NCBI GenBank assembly: GCA_046309815.1
Contig: JBKCOJ010000005.1
Location: forward strand, 248,001 to 312,000
Reading direction: 5' to 3'
DNA from: CAITNM01 sp021298215
GTDB taxonomy: Bacteria > Pseudomonadota > Alphaproteobacteria > Paracaedibacterales > CAITNM01
Length of the DNA stretch: 64,000 bases
In this document: piece after piece, positions 1-8,014 of the stretch
How positions within the stretch are numbered: the first letter of the stretch is position 1
Layout: the number at the start of each line of letters is the position of its first letter
Position numbers and translations under genes: made by a program
Notes under the pieces: model-generated
Told to the model about the DNA's origin: nothing
Seen by the model: the letters and a program-made list of their open reading frames with translations, nothing else
Databases searched by the model: none

Positions 1-454
1 TATCAAAAAGTTTAATAAGCAAAAGGTCATATTTTTTTTCAACCCATAACGTTTCGACTATTTCTGCGGAAGTAATTTTTTTATCTCCTTTAATGCGCGT
101 CAATGAATTAACCTGATTGGCAATAGATAGATTAAAAATTTTGCTTATCATTTCAAAAGTCAAACTAGTATCCTCAATTGTATCGTGCAATATGCAGACA
201 ACAAGAGCATCTGCTTTAAACAGATAGTCAGAAACATTATAAGCCACTTCTAGAGGATGAGAATAATACGGTTCTCCTGATTTTCTTTTTTGTGATCCAT
301 GATATTTTTTTGCATAGTAAATAGCTTTTTTCACTTCATGTATATCAACTGATTGATCATTTTGGTTTTGATTTTTAAGAGAGATTTTATTCAGTAATTT
401 TTCTGAATAAAAACAGCTATCAAATCTCAATTGCCAAATATCAATATCTTCCAT
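1..454 (-). CDS. HD-domain (RelA/SpoT hydrolase-like) protein, 3' end outside window
   Basis: The reading frame starts at an ATG at 454, the first start after an in-frame stop, and runs off the left edge after 151 codons. The product contains the segment SGEPYYSHPLEVAYNV followed by ALVVCILHDTIEDT. This is the HD metal-binding arrangement of RelA/SpoT family (p)ppGpp hydrolase domains (histidine before the proline-leucine, then HD, then ED). About 45 residues precede the HD domain. Whether a synthetase domain follows cannot be seen; Rickettsia and related bacteria often carry short, hydrolase-only SpoT-like genes. It is divergent from the luxR-type gene, and a lux-box-like palindrome lies about 80 bases upstream of this start. 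No clear Shine-Dalgarno sequence is visible. The HD family assignment is firm; ppGpp hydrolysis is inference. Confidence 0.75.
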   Translation of the reverse strand, partial: MEDIDIWQLRFDSCFYSEKLLNKISLKNQNQNDQSVDIHEVKKAIYYAKKYHGSQKRKSGEPYYSHPLEVAYNVSDYLFKADALVVCILHDTIEDTSLTFEMISKIFNLSIANQVNSLTRIKGDKKITSAEIVETLWVEKKYDLLLIKLFD

Positions 455-533
455 CAGTATGTGCAGTTTTTAAATTCATGTACAGTTTGGGAGAGATTTT
501 CTTTCACTACAAGTTAATTTTAGTTGATTCAAT

Positions 534-553
534 ACCTATAAAAATTGATAGGT
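534..553. promoter_or_regulatory. lux-box-like 20-bp palindrome
   Basis: The sequence ACCTATAAAAATTGATAGGT has perfect 6-base inverted arms (ACCTAT/ATAGGT) and an 8-base centre. Its length is 20 bp and its outer ACCT...AGGT ends match the classical lux box, which reads ACCTGTAGGATCGTACAGGT; 12 of 20 positions are identical. It lies in the 268-base divergent gap between the HD gene (start 454) and the LuxR-type gene (start 723). Its centre is about 90 bases from the HD start and about 180 from the luxR start, so the HD gene is the more likely target. Nothing else distinctive was seen in this gap except a repeated TTCAAGAA element at 553-587. Confidence 0.45.
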
Positions 554-722
554 TTCAAGAACTAAAAATCTTGATCACACTTCAAGAAGTGGTAATGTTT
601 TTAAAAATACACAAGAGAGATTAAAATAATAAACCGATAAAACATTGTTTTGCATAATTATACATGTTATGAAAATAAGCACTGTATAAAAATGTAGCAA
701 CAATTTGTATTTAAGAGAAAAT

Positions 723-1436
723 ATGAAAAACAGCAAAATTAATACAGCAATTGAGAAAATTAACACCATTAACACATCACAAGAAAAGATTTTTTCTACA
801 TTTCAAGATATTTGCCATGATTTTAATATTGATTCCTTCGCTTTAGCTGTGTTTGCTGGAAAGCAAAGCCTCATAGATTCATTTTGCCTGCATTGCACTT
901 ACCCAAAAGAATGGATAAGTCATTATCAAAATAGCCAATACCATCTTTATGATCCTGTTTTTGGAGCTTTACAGAAGGCTGCAGCTCCATTTGAATGGAG
1001 CACGCATAGTTTTAAAAATCTTCTACCGATCCAGCAACAGCTCATGAATGAAGCTTATGAGTTTGGAATAAAATTTGGCGAAACTATACCTCTTATACCA
1101 CATCCAACATTTCACGGATTCGTAACAATTATTAATCAACCTTCGTTACACCCAGAAGCACTATATATGCTCTCTTTCGCTGCTAATATGTGTGCCAATA
1201 AACTTACTTACATACGTAATACTCAAGCTATAAAACTATTAACAGAAAGAGAAACGGAAATACTTATTCAAAAGTCAGAAGGAGTTGCCGTCAAAACAAT
1301 TAGCCACAATCTAGGAATTTCACAAGCTACCATTACTTTTCATCTAAAAAACATTCGCAAAAAACTAGGCACGCAGTCGACTGAGCATGCCTTATTAAAA
1401 TTTACCTCGCCAAAGCAACCATCAAGCATCTACTAA
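723..1436 (+). CDS. LuxR-family transcriptional regulator with autoinducer-binding domain
   Basis: The 237-residue product has the two-domain layout of acyl-homoserine-lactone receptors. Residues about 20-160 form the ligand domain and retain the six usual landmarks: W64 and Y68 in YPKEWISHY, D77-P78, W92 in PFEWS, and G119 in FGIKFGE. Residues about 173-231 form the GerE/LuxR helix-turn-helix (LLTERETEIL...GISQATITFHLKNIRKKLG). The ATG at 723 is chosen over an in-frame TTG at 705 because AAGAGAAA sits just before it. No luxI-type synthase is present in the window, so this may be a 'solo' receptor that senses signals from other cells. Its 3' end overlaps birA by 4 bases in convergent orientation. 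Confidence 0.88.
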   Translation: MKNSKINTAIEKINTINTSQEKIFSTFQDICHDFNIDSFALAVFAGKQSLIDSFCLHCTYPKEWISHYQNSQYHLYDPVFGALQKAAAPFEWSTHSFKNLLPIQQQLMNEAYEFGIKFGETIPLIPHPTFHGFVTIINQPSLHPEALYMLSFAANMCANKLTYIRNTQAIKLLTERETEILIQKSEGVAVKTISHNLGISQATITFHLKNIRKKLGTQSTEHALLKFTSPKQPSSIY

Positions 1437-2107
1437 TTTGCATCAAATGCGTGATGCCGCTTAAAAATCTGACCATCTTCGGCTTGCACTAAAAGCTGAC
1501 CTTCGCCATCAATACCAATGACTTCCCCCCCTATAAACTCTGAAGCGCCCCAGCAAGAAATCGTATTTTGCGCAAATAACCACCATAATTCCTGTATTGA
1601 TTGAAAATTTTCCAAATCATCTTTTCCAATAGCATTAATAATTGCACATCTTAAAGCGTTTACGTCAACAGCCTTATAAGCTTGCAAATGAGTGGCTGGC
1701 ATCGCGGTATTATCTGGATGAGTAAATATATTAAGGCCAATTCCAACGTGTGCAAAAATTCCTTCTATTTCAACAAGAACGCCGCCCACTTTTTTATTAT
1801 TGCATAGCAAATCATTTGGCCACTTAAGACCTATTTGCTGATTAGGCAAGAAAGACTGAAGAATTTTTGCAAGAGTAACTCCTACCGAAATAGCAAGCCT
1901 TCCTGAGAGAGCTATCTTTGGCAGCAAAAAGGAGCCCGTAAGGAATAAATTTCCCTCAAAGCAGTCCCATTTTTTTCCTCTTTGACCTCGACCATGTATT
2001 TGACAACCTGACTGTACCCAAAATGTCACATTGCCAGAATGAAGGTTTTTCAATGCTTTGCTGTGGTTTTGGGTAGAATCAATCTGCCAAATGTAAAAAA
2101 AATACAT
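1433..2107 (-). CDS. birA: Biotin--[acetyl-CoA-carboxylase] ligase
   Basis: This 224-residue protein attaches biotin to the carrier domain of acetyl-CoA carboxylase through biotinyl-AMP. The signature adenylate-binding loop GRGQRGKKW lies near residue 38. It is followed by the conserved IGLKWPNDLL and KVGGVLVEIEG segments, where WPND and the lysine contact biotin. There is no N-terminal helix-turn-helix, so this is the monofunctional ligase type, not an E. coli-like repressor. The start ATG at 2107 is preceded by AGAGGG. The gene stands alone and faces the luxR-type gene tail to tail. Confidence 0.93.
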   Translation of the reverse strand: MYFFYIWQIDSTQNHSKALKNLHSGNVTFWVQSGCQIHGRGQRGKKWDCFEGNLFLTGSFLLPKIALSGRLAISVGVTLAKILQSFLPNQQIGLKWPNDLLCNNKKVGGVLVEIEGIFAHVGIGLNIFTHPDNTAMPATHLQAYKAVDVNALRCAIINAIGKDDLENFQSIQELWWLFAQNTISCWGASEFIGGEVIGIDGEGQLLVQAEDGQIFKRHHAFDAN

Positions 2108-2188
2108 TATACCCTCTTGCCAGTGATCTTTATGATCAATAAAATAACGCTGTTAGTTTTTATTTAATTTTAATTTAAGGAGAATCCC

Positions 2189-2392
2189 ATGTTAAAGCAA
2201 GTTCTTGCTATTCTTGCTATTTCTACTGCTGCTCTTGTAGCTGCAACAAATACTGATAAGCCAGCTGAAGAAAAAGTTGTTCCAGATACTAAAGCTGCTC
2301 CAGCGGCTGATGCTAGAACTACTGCTCCCGCAGCAAGCTCTGAAGTTAAAGAAGAAGCTGTTAAGAAAGTTGAAACTAAAGAAAAGAAATAA
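2189..2392 (+). CDS. Small secreted Ala/Lys/Glu-rich protein
   Basis: The 67-residue product starts with a clear signal peptide (MLKQVLAILAISTAALVAA) and continues as a low-complexity segment of Ala, Pro, Lys, Glu and Thr with no recognisable domain. AAGGAGA lies 8 bases before the ATG, and a strong terminator follows within 25 bases, so it is a monocistronic, probably well expressed gene. The composition and architecture resemble the protein encoded at 63271-63690 (signal peptide plus Ala/Lys-rich tail). I do not recognise a function; a small periplasmic or surface protein is the best description. Confidence 0.7.
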   Translation: MLKQVLAILAISTAALVAATNTDKPAEEKVVPDTKAAPAADARTTAPAASSEVKEEAVKKVETKEKK

Positions 2393-2413
2393 TCTTTTAA
2401 GATTTTTTCTTTT

Positions 2414-2442
2414 AAAAGCCTCGCTTTATGCGGGGCTTTTTA
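2414..2442 (+). terminator. Rho-independent terminator after the small secreted protein gene
   Basis: AAAAGCCTCGC and GCGGGGCTTTT form an 11-bp stem (one G-T pair) around a 5-base loop, ending in a T run. It separates the small secreted protein gene from the flagellar operon promoter. Confidence 0.85.
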
Positions 2443-2448
2443 TTACTC

Positions 2449-2464
2449 TGGCACATCCCTTGCA
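2449..2464 (+). promoter_or_regulatory. Sigma-54 (-24/-12) promoter of the fliK-flgD-flgE operon
   Basis: TGGCACATCCCTTGCA matches the RpoN consensus TGGCACG-N4-TTGCA except for A in place of the final G of the -24 block. GG at 2450-2451 and GC at 2462-2463 have the required 12-base offset. Transcription would start near 2475, about 28 bases before the first flagellar ATG at 2503. A second, perfect match precedes the other flagellar operon (51291-51306), which supports the call. Confidence 0.72.
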
Positions 2465-2502
2465 TGCATCGTTGGAAAAGGTAAAAAACAACGAGCTAAG
2501 GT

Positions 2503-3480
2503 ATGGCCACACAACCAATATCGATTCAGGGCATAAAATCCCATACGCTTGCTCGTATTCATAATGAACAAGAACCTGCCAAATATATTCAACCAGATTC
2601 CAGATTTTCTTCTTCTATTAAAGAAGGAAGCGTCCGCCCACCAGTACATGAGGATTTTAATTCATTTTTAGCAAGCTCAACATTGCAGCTTGGACAACAG
2701 TTCTCAGAAGCAGCAACTGCAACAGCATCCTATCAAAGTCATCGATTTGGACCTGATCATAAAACATCTAGCCAAAAATCCATCGACATTTCGCAATCTA
2801 AAACTTTACCTGAAAAACCAGCGGCTATACTTGGCATGGATAAAATTGCGCCCTCCTCAACTGATGCGACAAAATCTTCAGAAAATTTTAGCTCATCAAC
2901 AATGATACAGCTTCCAAAACAGATTATTGATAAAGGATACGGTTCTCGTGTCGTAAATAACCCATCCATAATCATGGCCTCTGCAACGGATGTAGAGCAA
3001 ATTTCTATAGGATTAGTAAATGCAGTACATGAACGCCATCAACACCAGCGAGATAGTAATGATTCGCAAAAATTCAATGAACCGCATCAAAAAGCTTTAA
3101 AAGCCTCTTCTAAAATTGATCCCATATCACGTAGTGAGCATGCTCAGCTATTAAGAAGAGAAGAAATTGAAGCCTTAAGAGACGTAAAAGAAAAATTTCA
3201 GCAGCAGCTAAATGCTCAATATCCACATATTACAGTTCCATTAAAACACCCTGACGGAATTGTAGACATTCATATGCGTTTTGATAGAAAAGTTATTGAT
3301 GAAAATAGCCCAAACGGATCTGTACGCATTATGTTTTCTGGTTCGAATGATCAAGTTGTAGCTCTATTTGCTCAGCATCGCGAAGAGTTTATGAAAATTA
3401 TTACTCATGAAGGATATTCCATGGATCCTTCTAGAATGCAATTCAAAGGCCCTGGCCTCCCTAAATCTATAGCAATATAA
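2503..3480 (+). CDS. Probable flagellar hook-length control protein (FliK-like)
   Basis: The 325-residue product begins with about 200 polar, Ser/Gln-rich residues without clear domains. It ends with a compact region (about 215-318) that reads like the FliK C-terminal domain: VPLKHPDGIVDIHMRFDRKV, then GSVRIMFSGSNDQVVALFAQHREEFMKIITHEGYSMD. That pattern of alternating strands and a closing helix, plus the position directly before flgD and flgE, fits a hook-length ruler with substrate-specificity switch. Overall similarity to known FliK is weak, as is usual for this fast-evolving family. It is the first gene behind the sigma-54 promoter. A different flagellar accessory protein remains possible. 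Confidence 0.55.
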   Translation: MATQPISIQGIKSHTLARIHNEQEPAKYIQPDSRFSSSIKEGSVRPPVHEDFNSFLASSTLQLGQQFSEAATATASYQSHRFGPDHKTSSQKSIDISQSKTLPEKPAAILGMDKIAPSSTDATKSSENFSSSTMIQLPKQIIDKGYGSRVVNNPSIIMASATDVEQISIGLVNAVHERHQHQRDSNDSQKFNEPHQKALKASSKIDPISRSEHAQLLRREEIEALRDVKEKFQQQLNAQYPHITVPLKHPDGIVDIHMRFDRKVIDENSPNGSVRIMFSGSNDQVVALFAQHREEFMKIITHEGYSMDPSRMQFKGPGLPKSIAI

Positions 3481-3489
3481 GGAATCAAA

Positions 3490-4305
3490 ATGACAATTAC
3501 TGCAACAGGCACTGGCGAGATTCGCCCCAACAACTCTGCAGAGTATTTTGCTAGGGAAACTAAAGAAAAGAAATCTAGTGGCACTCCCTTTGATGAATTA
3601 CTAAGAAATCCAAATCCTGATATAGATACACTTACCAAAGGTGAAGGTAGCCAATTAGAAAGAGATATTAAGAAAACCGTAAGAGGTATTCAAGAAATGG
3701 TTCTGGCTTATGTAAAAGGTCGCGTAACTTTAGGAGATGATAAATTCAACACAACCGATATGCTTAGGAGCATGCTGGATATGCTTAATGCAACTGGCAA
3801 CATGCAAAGAGCAGCCCTACAAGAAGAAAATAACAAAATCCAATTGCGCAATACACATCTGTTGATGAGCCAACTAGTCGGAAAAGACGCTTTAGTTAAG
3901 GACAGCAAGCTAACACTTAAAGGAAACTCTGCAACATTTGCCCTAGAAATACCAGACGCAGGTATTGTAAAAGTAGCATTGCTCAATCGCAGCGGCGACT
4001 CCATAAGAACATGGGAATCAAACGAAGAACCTGGCATTAGAAACGTAAATTGGGATGGAATCAAGGATGATGGAGAAAAAGCTGAAGAAGGTGATTATTA
4101 CATCCATGCCGTTCTTTCAAATGGCGAAGAAAGCGTAATTATCCCAACATATACGCAGAAAAGAATTGAACAAGTTCGCTTCGATCCAACTATTAATAGT
4201 AAATTCCCTACCTATTACAATGGAAACCAACCCCTTAAAAACATGCTGTCTGTTTACAGCGGCGGAGAATCTATAACCACCCCTACAACTACTGAGGTAG
4301 CATAA
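3490..4305 (+). CDS. flgD: Flagellar hook assembly (capping) protein FlgD
   Basis: FlgD caps the growing hook and is needed for assembly of FlgE subunits. The 271-residue product has a polar N-terminal secretion region, the short conserved helix near residue 95 (LRSMLDMLNATGNMQRAALQEENN) and the Tudor/FnIII-like C-terminal half, including VNWDGIKDDGEKAEEGDYYI. The last motif matches the classic FlgD WDG-x(n)-G-x-Y pattern. It lies 9 bases after the fliK-like gene, and its stop overlaps the next ATG (TAATG), indicating translational coupling to flgE. Confidence 0.88.
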   Translation: MTITATGTGEIRPNNSAEYFARETKEKKSSGTPFDELLRNPNPDIDTLTKGEGSQLERDIKKTVRGIQEMVLAYVKGRVTLGDDKFNTTDMLRSMLDMLNATGNMQRAALQEENNKIQLRNTHLLMSQLVGKDALVKDSKLTLKGNSATFALEIPDAGIVKVALLNRSGDSIRTWESNEEPGIRNVNWDGIKDDGEKAEEGDYYIHAVLSNGEESVIIPTYTQKRIEQVRFDPTINSKFPTYYNGNQPLKNMLSVYSGGESITTPTTTEVA

Positions 4306-4472
4306 TGACAGATCTAGTACCTCGTTATGACAATTCAAGCATCTCTAGCGCAATGACTAGAAATGCTATTGCCCTAAACAACACAGCCAAAGCAACCAAT
4401 GATACAGCGCATAATTTAGCGGCAGAATCAACTGTCGCGGGACGCCCTCGTCATACTTTTCAATCCGTATAG
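4305..4472 (+). pseudogene. flgE: N-terminal segment of flgE ended by in-frame TAG
   Basis: An ATG overlapping the flgD stop opens 55 codons that end at TAG 4470-4472. The frame is identical to that of the downstream flgE body (both start positions are multiples of 3). The product contains SAMTRNAIALNNTAKATNDTAHNL, abbreviated here by its ends: a degenerate version of the flagellar rod/hook N-terminal helix. That helix is essential for export and hook polymerisation. Reading through the TAG would give a 445-residue FlgE of normal length. TAG is used as an ordinary stop elsewhere in the window (for example tssA and rph), so general recoding is unlikely. The interruption could be a true nonsense mutation, an assembly error or programmed readthrough. 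Confidence 0.7.
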
Positions 4473-4481
4473 TATTCATAT

Positions 4482-5642
4482 ATGGGTGGCGAGGCAGCTG
4501 GCCTTTTAGAAAACAATGTTCAATATTATATTCGAGGCGTAGGCGCTCCAGTTGAGTCCCTGGTAGATACTCACTTAGCGCTCTTAGGCGACTCGTCCTT
4601 TCTGTTAGTGCAAGACCCGGAAGAAAATACATATTACACCCGTGTTGGCTCTTTTCAACTTAACTCAAAGAACGAACTAGAAAATCATTTTGGTATGAAA
4701 TTAGTGTATGTTCCAGCAGTAAATGGAGTTCTGCCAACAAACCTAGAAACTGCTGCCTTTAAAACTCTAGACTTTTCAGATATAAGTTCAGCAGCAGAAC
4801 AAACTTCAGAAATAAAGTTCAGTTGCGGACTTAATGCTAAAGTTGGCGACAGCGTCACCAGAGCTGTCACCGTTCATGATTCTTCTGGTACCCCACGTAC
4901 CTTAAATTATGTTTTTACCCGAAATGCTGATTGGGCGAGCAGCAGCGGAAGCGGGCAATCTTGGGCACTAACCGTTCAAGCACCAGCAGGATGTACCGTA
5001 AATGGGGCATACAGTGCTGGAACACCATCGAATTCATCTGCTGCCCAACCTGTTATCATTAATTTTAATGATAAAGGGTCCCCATTAAGTTTCAATGGTG
5101 AAGCTACAGCCCCTAATATACATATTACCTGCCCCGAAGATGCAACTATTACATCAGAAATGAAATTAGGAACGGTCGGCAAGTCAGATGGAATTATGGT
5201 GATAAAAAGCGGATCGTCCCGATTAAAAATTCAAGCTAATGGCCATTCTGCAGGGACCTTCAAATCACCGCAAATTGACGAAAATGGCAATATTTATGCA
5301 AGCTTTAACAATGGGCAAAGAGAGCTTGTAGGAAGAATTATCGTAGGACGCTTTAACAACCCTAATGGGTTGGAAATGCTAGATAAAGGATTGTACCTAC
5401 CCAATAATAATGTTCAAAAAATAGGAACGCATGAATACTCTGTAGGATCAGGCTTACCCATTTATCATTACTTAGGAGACGGTGCTGCGGGGAAAGTTGC
5501 TGTAGGTGCACTTGAAAGCAGCACTATAGAAACAATTCCTCAAATGGCTGAGATGGTACAACGTGTTCAACAATTTAACAATATGACCACGTCCTTCAAC
5601 TCTTTAAGTGAGGTTGCGGATTTAATAAATTCAATAAAGTAA
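4482..5642 (+). CDS. flgE: Flagellar hook protein FlgE, main body
   Basis: The 386 codons from ATG 4482 encode most of the hook subunit. SFLLVQDPEENTYYTRVGSF is the conserved hook/basal-body segment (FxV..p....YTRaGxF). The C-terminal part has GNIYASFNNGQ, FNNPNGLEMLDKGLY and ALESSTIETIPQMAEMVQRVQQF, matching the FlgE C-terminal domain (NG, F.NP.GL, lE.SNV...Em). The ATG has no Shine-Dalgarno sequence and sits 9 bases after the TAG. The natural start is therefore almost certainly the upstream ATG at 4305. Without the first 59 residues the protein would lack the N-terminal coiled-coil half, so motility could be lost unless the stop is read through. Confidence 0.85.
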   Translation: MGGEAAGLLENNVQYYIRGVGAPVESLVDTHLALLGDSSFLLVQDPEENTYYTRVGSFQLNSKNELENHFGMKLVYVPAVNGVLPTNLETAAFKTLDFSDISSAAEQTSEIKFSCGLNAKVGDSVTRAVTVHDSSGTPRTLNYVFTRNADWASSSGSGQSWALTVQAPAGCTVNGAYSAGTPSNSSAAQPVIINFNDKGSPLSFNGEATAPNIHITCPEDATITSEMKLGTVGKSDGIMVIKSGSSRLKIQANGHSAGTFKSPQIDENGNIYASFNNGQRELVGRIIVGRFNNPNGLEMLDKGLYLPNNNVQKIGTHEYSVGSGLPIYHYLGDGAAGKVAVGALESSTIETIPQMAEMVQRVQQFNNMTTSFNSLSEVADLINSIK

Positions 5643-5644
5643 CC

Positions 5645-5681
5645 CTTAAGCGAGACTGTAGATTTCATACGTTCGCTTAAG
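5645..5681. terminator. Hairpin between convergent flgE and RNase E/G genes
   Basis: CTTAAGCGA (5645-5653) and TCGCTTAAG (5673-5681) are perfect 9-base inverted arms around a 19-base loop, placed exactly between two convergent stop codons. It has no long T run, so it may be a bidirectional transcript-end hairpin rather than a textbook terminator. Confidence 0.45.
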
Positions 5682-5691
5682 AGAAACTAAT

Positions 5692-7710
5692 CTAAAAGCC
5701 TCCTAAGCCAATTTTTTTTGGCTTAGTGCTTGCTTCTTCATTTTCGCTAGAACTAGCTATAGATTTTTTTTCCTTTTGCTCACCACTTTTTTTCCTAGAA
5801 TTTCTATGCTTGTAAGTTTTTTTTCCAAATTGTGGAGCAATAATTTCAGCGCTTTTTGGATGATCTTGTGTTTTTTCTCCCTGATTTTTTGGTGTGCTAT
5901 CTATCTTATTAAGTTCCTGATCTCCTGCTGTGTTACTCTGATTTTTTTCATCTTTGAAGCGCGAGTTCTTTTTATATGAAGAATGCCTTTTCTTGTATCT
6001 TTTATTACGCGGTTCATGAGCATGATTCGTCTTTACGTCTGCATCTTCTTCAGCTGATGATAAAGATCTGCTATCTTTTTTCTGCGCTTTTGAAGTACCT
6101 ATCTTTGTTTTATTCGTTTCTTCATTCTGAACAATACCCTCTCTTACGCTGAGAATATCGATTCGGAAAAATGGAGAAACAGCCACATTTTCATGTACCA
6201 CATAAATAGACACATCAAAACGACTTTCAATCAATGTAATTTCTTTGCGCTTTTGGTTAAGCAGATATAGATCTACTCCTTTTGGAGCGGCTGCTTGAAT
6301 TTCTGCTGCCCTTCCTTTCACCGCTTCTCTTTCAATAGCTCGTAGTATTTGTAAAGATAACGATTCTATCGAGCGCACGATGCCTGTTCCATGACAATGA
6401 GCACAAGGTAATGTATGTGTTTCAATCAAACTTGGACGCAAACGCTGACGAGATAACTCAAGTAAACCAAACTGACTGATTCTACCTAATTGAATACGTG
6501 CACGATCTGGCTTTAAAGATTCTTTTAGTTTTCGCTCAACTTGGTTAATGTGGCTATTTTCTTCCATATCAATAAAATCGATCACCAACAATCCTGACAA
6601 ATCTCGCAAACGCAATTGGCGAGCGATTTCTTGTGCTGCTTCTAAATTTGTCTTAAGTGCTGTTACATCAATATTACGTTCACGCGTTGATCTACCAGAA
6701 TTCACATCTATAGCAACTAAAGCTTCTGTGTGATTAATAACAATCGATCCGCCCGAAGGAAGCTCAACTTTAGGAAACATCATTTTTTCAATTTGCTGCT
6801 CAACCTTAAATTTATGAAACAGAGGAACTTGTGCATCCTTGTAGAGTTTTACTTTTTTTGCGTGGCTCGGCATCAGAACTTTCATAAAATTCTTTGCCTC
6901 TTTATGAGCCTCCTCGCCCTCAACTAAAACCTCATCTATTTCGCGCGTGTAAATGTCTCTAATCGCACGCTTCACAAGATCACCTTCCTCATGAATAAGA
7001 CAAGGAGCTATAGATTTTAAAGTCTTCTCACGAATTTCTTCCCATACATGCATCAAATATTCGTAGTCTCGGCGAATTTCAATTTTTGAACGCTCCTGTC
7101 CGGCAGTTCTAACGATCAAGCTCATTCCTTCCGGTATATCCAATCCAGTCAACACTTCTTTCAAGCGCTTACGATCGGAATCATCTTGGATTTTACGAGA
7201 AATTCCACCATTTCTATTGCCAGCATTTGGTATCAAAACACAATAACGGCCTGCCAAAGATAAAAATGTTGACAAGGCTGCGCCTTTATTAGCCCGCTGC
7301 TCTTTTATCACCTGCACTAACAAGATTTGATTTTTCTGGATAACTTCTTGAATCTTGTATCTATAATTGCGCTTTTCTTTAATTGAGCGCTCTTTTCCAT
7401 CCGCAATTTCGCCATCCACTTCATCATCATTCTCTTGAGAATCTGAGGACTTACGATCAGACACAGGAATCCTATAATAATCAGAATGAATCTCTGAAAA
7501 AGGAAGAAACCCGTGCTTATCTCCACCATACTCCACAAAAGCTGCTTGTAATGATGGTTCAATACGCACAACCTTCGCTAGGTATATATTGGATTTAAGC
7601 TGCTTTTTACTATAATGCTCAGAATCAAATTCCTCTAAATACTGATCATCAACAACTGCGACTCTTGTTTCTTCAATGTGAGCCGCATCAATTAATAATT
7701 TTTTACCCAT
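5692..7710 (-). CDS. rne: Ribonuclease E/G family endoribonuclease
   Basis: The enzyme cuts single-stranded AU-rich RNA and initiates mRNA decay and rRNA/tRNA processing. The product is 672 residues when started at ATG 7710 (MGKKLLIDAAHIEETRVAVV, the usual alphaproteobacterial N-terminus); an in-frame TTG at 7731 would add 7. Visible parts are the S1 domain (SNIYLAKVVRIEPSLQAAFV) and catalytic aspartates in VAIDVNSGRST and LLVIDFIDME. The zinc-link is CAHCHGTG. After about residue 520 the chain becomes a Lys/Ser/Glu-rich tail, the degradosome/RNA-binding type region, so RNase E is favoured over RNase G. It is followed tail to tail by flgE. Confidence 0.92.
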   Translation of the reverse strand: MGKKLLIDAAHIEETRVAVVDDQYLEEFDSEHYSKKQLKSNIYLAKVVRIEPSLQAAFVEYGGDKHGFLPFSEIHSDYYRIPVSDRKSSDSQENDDEVDGEIADGKERSIKEKRNYRYKIQEVIQKNQILLVQVIKEQRANKGAALSTFLSLAGRYCVLIPNAGNRNGGISRKIQDDSDRKRLKEVLTGLDIPEGMSLIVRTAGQERSKIEIRRDYEYLMHVWEEIREKTLKSIAPCLIHEEGDLVKRAIRDIYTREIDEVLVEGEEAHKEAKNFMKVLMPSHAKKVKLYKDAQVPLFHKFKVEQQIEKMMFPKVELPSGGSIVINHTEALVAIDVNSGRSTRERNIDVTALKTNLEAAQEIARQLRLRDLSGLLVIDFIDMEENSHINQVERKLKESLKPDRARIQLGRISQFGLLELSRQRLRPSLIETHTLPCAHCHGTGIVRSIESLSLQILRAIEREAVKGRAAEIQAAAPKGVDLYLLNQKRKEITLIESRFDVSIYVVHENVAVSPFFRIDILSVREGIVQNEETNKTKIGTSKAQKKDSRSLSSAEEDADVKTNHAHEPRNKRYKKRHSSYKKNSRFKDEKNQSNTAGDQELNKIDSTPKNQGEKTQDHPKSAEIIAPQFGKKTYKHRNSRKKSGEQKEKKSIASSSENEEASTKPKKIGLGGF

Positions 7711-8014
7711 AAATAAAACATCCCTAAGCAAACAACATGTGGCCAGATTCTAAGCTCATTCATCTGGCTCATTATTTCATTTTTTCTTTATTAAACCATA
7801 AAAACCCTAAGACTAGCAAGTTTTTTTAGTTTGCCAAAAAATATAATTTATTTATTTATTATATTTTTTATTTTAAAAGAAATAAAAATCATATTTTTAT
7901 TTTTTTATCAGAATAAATACTGATTTTTTACACAAAAATATGATCAATGTTCACTGTTAATTATATGTTAAAATTATAATATTAAAATAAAAGAACCAAA
8001 TAGAGTGATTTTTT
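7711..8014. other. AT-rich divergent intergenic region
   Basis: About 300 bases of very AT-rich sequence separate the RNase E/G start from the small secreted gene at 8015. It must hold both promoters and the rne 5' leader. One weak inverted repeat (ATCAG at 7908-7912, CTGAT at 7920-7924, followed by six T) is visible. No RNA gene or further coding region was recognised. Confidence 0.4.

Noticed and set aside
2277..2564. Plus-strand open frame of 95 codons
   Set aside because: It overlaps the small secreted gene in another frame and runs straight through a strong terminator and the sigma-54 promoter.
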